Source: Bacteroidota bacterium (GTDB lineage: Bacteria > Bacteroidota > Bacteroidia > Chitinophagales > Chitinophagaceae). Taken from it: DNA of 64,000 nucleotides. The stretch lies in assembly GCA_026391455.1 (NCBI GenBank), contig JAPLEH010000001.1, positions 152,322-216,321 on the forward strand, in the 5' to 3' direction. Below the pieces are notes generated by a model. The model saw only the letters and a program-made list of their open reading frames with translations, was not told the origin of the DNA and did no database searches. Every line of letters starts with the position of its first letter. Position 1 is the first letter of the stretch. Shown piece after piece: positions 61,936-64,000 of this stretch. The position numbers and the translations under genes were made by a program.

Positions 61936-62658
61936 ATGAGAAAAGTATTCATCATCGCATTGGCTATTGGCTTGCTGGCTTCTTCCTGTGTATTTGTGGG
62001 ATGTAAACGGATAAAAGGGAATGGTGTAATCAAAACAGAAACCCGCGATGCCGGTACTTTTCATAGCGTGGAAGCCGGCGGCAGTGTTGATATTTACCTG
62101 AAACAGGACTCGGTATATTCCGTAAAGCTGGAAGGTGATGAAAATCTCTTGCCGTATATCACGATCGATAACAGGAACGGGGTTTTGAAAGTGCATGAAA
62201 AAAGCAAAGTAAGACTGAGCCCTACACGATCACTTAAAATATTTATCAGCGCACCAAACTTTCAGGAAGTGAAAGGTTCCGGATCCAGCGATATCATTTC
62301 CCAAAATACGCTTACGAGTAAAGAACGCATATCCATTCGCATCAGCGGGGCTGGTGATATGAATCTGAACCTCGATGCTCCTGTTGTAAAAGCAAGTCTC
62401 AGCGGAGCCGGTGAGATCACGCTCAAGGGCAGGACCCGCGATTTCGAGGTGAGCGGTTCCGGCAGTTCGAATATCAATTGCTATGAATTGCTGACAGAAA
62501 ATACATCTGTTCAAATTTCGGGTGCTGGAGATGCCAAAGTTTTTGCCAGTGTAAAATTGGTGGTTAATGTATCTGGTGCGGCAGACGTGCGGTATAAGGG
62601 CAATGCCACCGTAGAAAAGCGGATCAGCGGAGCCGGTTCCGTTACCAAAGAGGATTGA
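61936..62658 (+). CDS. Head GIN domain (DUF2807) lipoprotein
   Basis: A 240-residue protein from ATG 61936 (MRKVFIIALAIGLLASSC); a longer frame from 61840 adds an unlikely N-terminus. The lipobox-like ASSC or VGC at 17-25 points to a lipoprotein. The rest is a beta helix of short repeats, with RDAGTFHSVEAGGSVDIYL first, then FQEVKGSGSSDI, ISISGAGDM-type ISGAGD, SLSGAGEITLKG, VSGSGSSNI, ISGAGDAKV and ISGAGSV, the SGAG repeats that define head GIN domains. It is widely present in Bacteroidota with no agreed role. It stands alone with its own promoter box. Confidence 0.88.
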   Translation: MRKVFIIALAIGLLASSCVFVGCKRIKGNGVIKTETRDAGTFHSVEAGGSVDIYLKQDSVYSVKLEGDENLLPYITIDNRNGVLKVHEKSKVRLSPTRSLKIFISAPNFQEVKGSGSSDIISQNTLTSKERISIRISGAGDMNLNLDAPVVKASLSGAGEITLKGRTRDFEVSGSGSSNINCYELLTENTSVQISGAGDAKVFASVKLVVNVSGAADVRYKGNATVEKRISGAGSVTKED

Positions 62659-62743
62659 TCATTTTTCTCCCATTTATTTTTTCTCCTATTAGGGGCTGGT
62701 ATGCCTAAAAATGCGGAACTTACGCTGAACCAAAACCATCCGC

Positions 62744-64000
62744 ATGGCATCCCGCAGACAATTCATCAGGGAAACTTCTCTCGCATCCGGCGCATTATTG
62801 CTGGCATCTTCTTCCTTTGGAAATATTTTCGCTGCCCGAAAACCCAGGGTCATCATCATTGGGGCTGGTTTTGCCGGACTGGCAGCCGCGAATTATTTAT
62901 CAGATAAAAAAATTGATTTTGTAATACTGGAAGCCCGCAACCGGGTAGGGGGACGTGTATTCTCACATACGATTGATGCACAGGAAAACCTGGTCACCGA
63001 ATTAGGTGCCGAATGGGTGGGCAATTCACATCATCGCCTGCACGATCTGGCAGTGGATATGGGGCTTACCCTCGAGAACAACCAGTTTAACTCTCATCTT
63101 ATATACAAAGGCACCTATCATAAACCCGGTGAGTGGGATTACAGTGAAGCCTGGAAGAAAAAATTTCAGGAAATAATTGATGGCTATGAAAAAATGACGA
63201 AAGCGGATAAATTGAAGCTTGATAAAATGGATTGGTGGCGCTTTCTGGTGAATAATGGTTGCGAAGGGCGTGATCTCGATCTGCGCGAATTGCTCGACAG
63301 TACAGACTTTGGAGAAACCATACGCAGTGTGTCTGCTTTTTCTGCATTGGCGGAATATGCGGAGAGTAGTGAGAAGAATGAAATGGACCTGAAGATCAAA
63401 GGGGGCAATAGTATGCTTGCCACACGGCTTGCCGAAAAGATCGGAATGGATAAAATACTATTGCAGCATGCAGTAGACAAAGTGGTACAGCAGCCAAAAG
63501 GGGGCGTAAAAGTAATATGTGCCAATGGCAAGGAATTTACGGGTGATAAGATCATTTGTACGGCTCCTACGTTTGCAGTAAAGAATATTAAATGGGAGCC
63601 GGGCTTACCCACCGATCAGGTGAATGCGATGAATGAATTGCAGTATGCCCGTATTAATAAAAATGTATTGGTTTTCAATAAACGTTTCTGGAATGATGAG
63701 TCCTTTGATATGATCACCGATCAGTCACCGCATTATTTTTATCATGCCACCAAGAATCAGTCATCTGCCAAAGGGGCTCTTATCTCTTATACGATTGGTG
63801 AAAAGGCGGCTGTGGTGGCGAATCAGTCGGATGAATGGAGGGCAAAGATGGTAATGCAAACCTTATCTCCTCACTTTGAAGTTACTCCCGATATGCTCGA
63901 AAAGCAGGCCAATTACTATTGGGGAAATGATGAATATACCAGAGGGGCTTATGCGATTTATGGGAAAGGACAATGGTTTACCCTGCAGGCGGTATTGAAA
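62744..64000 (+). CDS. Flavin monoamine oxidase family protein (C-terminus outside window)
   Basis: FAD-dependent amine oxidase, probably exported folded. The N-terminus from ATG 62744 is MASRRQFIRETSLASGALL, a twin-arginine signal (SRRQFI). Then the Rossmann fold VIIIGAGFAGLAAANYL (GxGxxG) at about 37-53, LEARNRVGGRVFS near 63-75 (RxGGR FAD motif), ELGAEWVGNSHHRL near 86-99. The central region holds KIKGGNSMLATRLAEKIG near 226 and VICANGKEFTGDKIICTAPT. The window contains 419 codons, and the C-terminal FAD-contacting part is missing. Substrate is unknown; polyamine or aromatic amine are possibilities. Confidence 0.88.
   Translation, partial: MASRRQFIRETSLASGALLLASSSFGNIFAARKPRVIIIGAGFAGLAAANYLSDKKIDFVILEARNRVGGRVFSHTIDAQENLVTELGAEWVGNSHHRLHDLAVDMGLTLENNQFNSHLIYKGTYHKPGEWDYSEAWKKKFQEIIDGYEKMTKADKLKLDKMDWWRFLVNNGCEGRDLDLRELLDSTDFGETIRSVSAFSALAEYAESSEKNEMDLKIKGGNSMLATRLAEKIGMDKILLQHAVDKVVQQPKGGVKVICANGKEFTGDKIICTAPTFAVKNIKWEPGLPTDQVNAMNELQYARINKNVLVFNKRFWNDESFDMITDQSPHYFYHATKNQSSAKGALISYTIGEKAAVVANQSDEWRAKMVMQTLSPHFEVTPDMLEKQANYYWGNDEYTRGAYAIYGKGQWFTLQAVLK

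Overview
The window looks like a chromosomal segment of a member of the Bacteroidota, most likely family Chitinophagaceae. The grounds are SusC/SusD pairs, Bacteroidota-type promoters (TTG, about 19 bases, TAnnTTTG), a eukaryotic-type citrate synthase, a DUF6728 small membrane protein, GIN-domain (DUF2807) and DUF5916 proteins, and dispersed low-complexity intergenic repeats. No plasmid, phage or conjugative module is visible. The only mobile-type gene is a REP-associated tyrosine transposase (RAYT).

Region 1 (1-9015) is mostly housekeeping: a partial family 2 glycosyltransferase, tgt, a BamE-like lipoprotein, an LptF/LptG permease and citrate synthase. The tgt-to-citrate synthase block is bracketed by two arrays of the same low-complexity repeats in opposite orientation. 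An outer-membrane barrel protein, a DUF4272 protein and a TonB C-terminal-type protein follow.

Region 2 (9123-36826) is the core of the window: a large pectin utilisation locus, almost all on the minus strand. Read in the direction of transcription it runs LacI-type regulator (divergent), SusC, SusD, a strong hairpin, pectate lyase PL1, acetylesterase CE12, an esterase-pectinesterase fusion, GH43, a SnoaL-like protein, an internal promoter, polygalacturonase GH28, unsaturated uronyl hydrolase GH105, a divergent CE8, uxaB and uxaA. After a divergent DODA-type dioxygenase gene come uxaC, kduI, kdgK, eda and a hexuronate MFS transporter. Together these cover depolymerisation, de-esterification, outer-membrane import, hexuronate uptake and conversion of galacturonate to pyruvate and glyceraldehyde 3-phosphate. 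KduD, needed for the unsaturated-uronate branch, is not in the window. Three copies of a near-palindromic sequence (CGCAATCGTTnCCGG, two of them continuing to nAACG) lie upstream of susC, GH28 and uxaC. In the first two the site is exactly 61 bp from a shared TAGACTTG box, which suggests one regulon run by the local LacI-family protein acting as an activator.

Region 3 (36889-42556) holds a GDPD-GH16 fusion, a RAYT gene embedded in a 107-bp tandem array of REP-like palindromes, a decayed second RAYT copy, small secreted proteins of unknown function, a broken gene and tRNA-Ala(GGC) with a partial copy of its 3' half just downstream.

Region 4 (42793-64000) is again mostly housekeeping: two carboxypeptidase-regulatory-domain proteins, DUF6728, an S9 dipeptidyl peptidase, lpxB with repeat DNA inserted in frame, surE, a 179-bp tandem repeat, an XRE-S24 regulator, a DUF5916 protein, the ligase-associated pdeM and DEXH helicase pair, a dihaem cytochrome c, an ABC-type binding protein gene interrupted by a stop codon, guaA, a GIN-domain lipoprotein and a partial flavin amine oxidase. 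All identifications come from reading motifs; no database search was possible.
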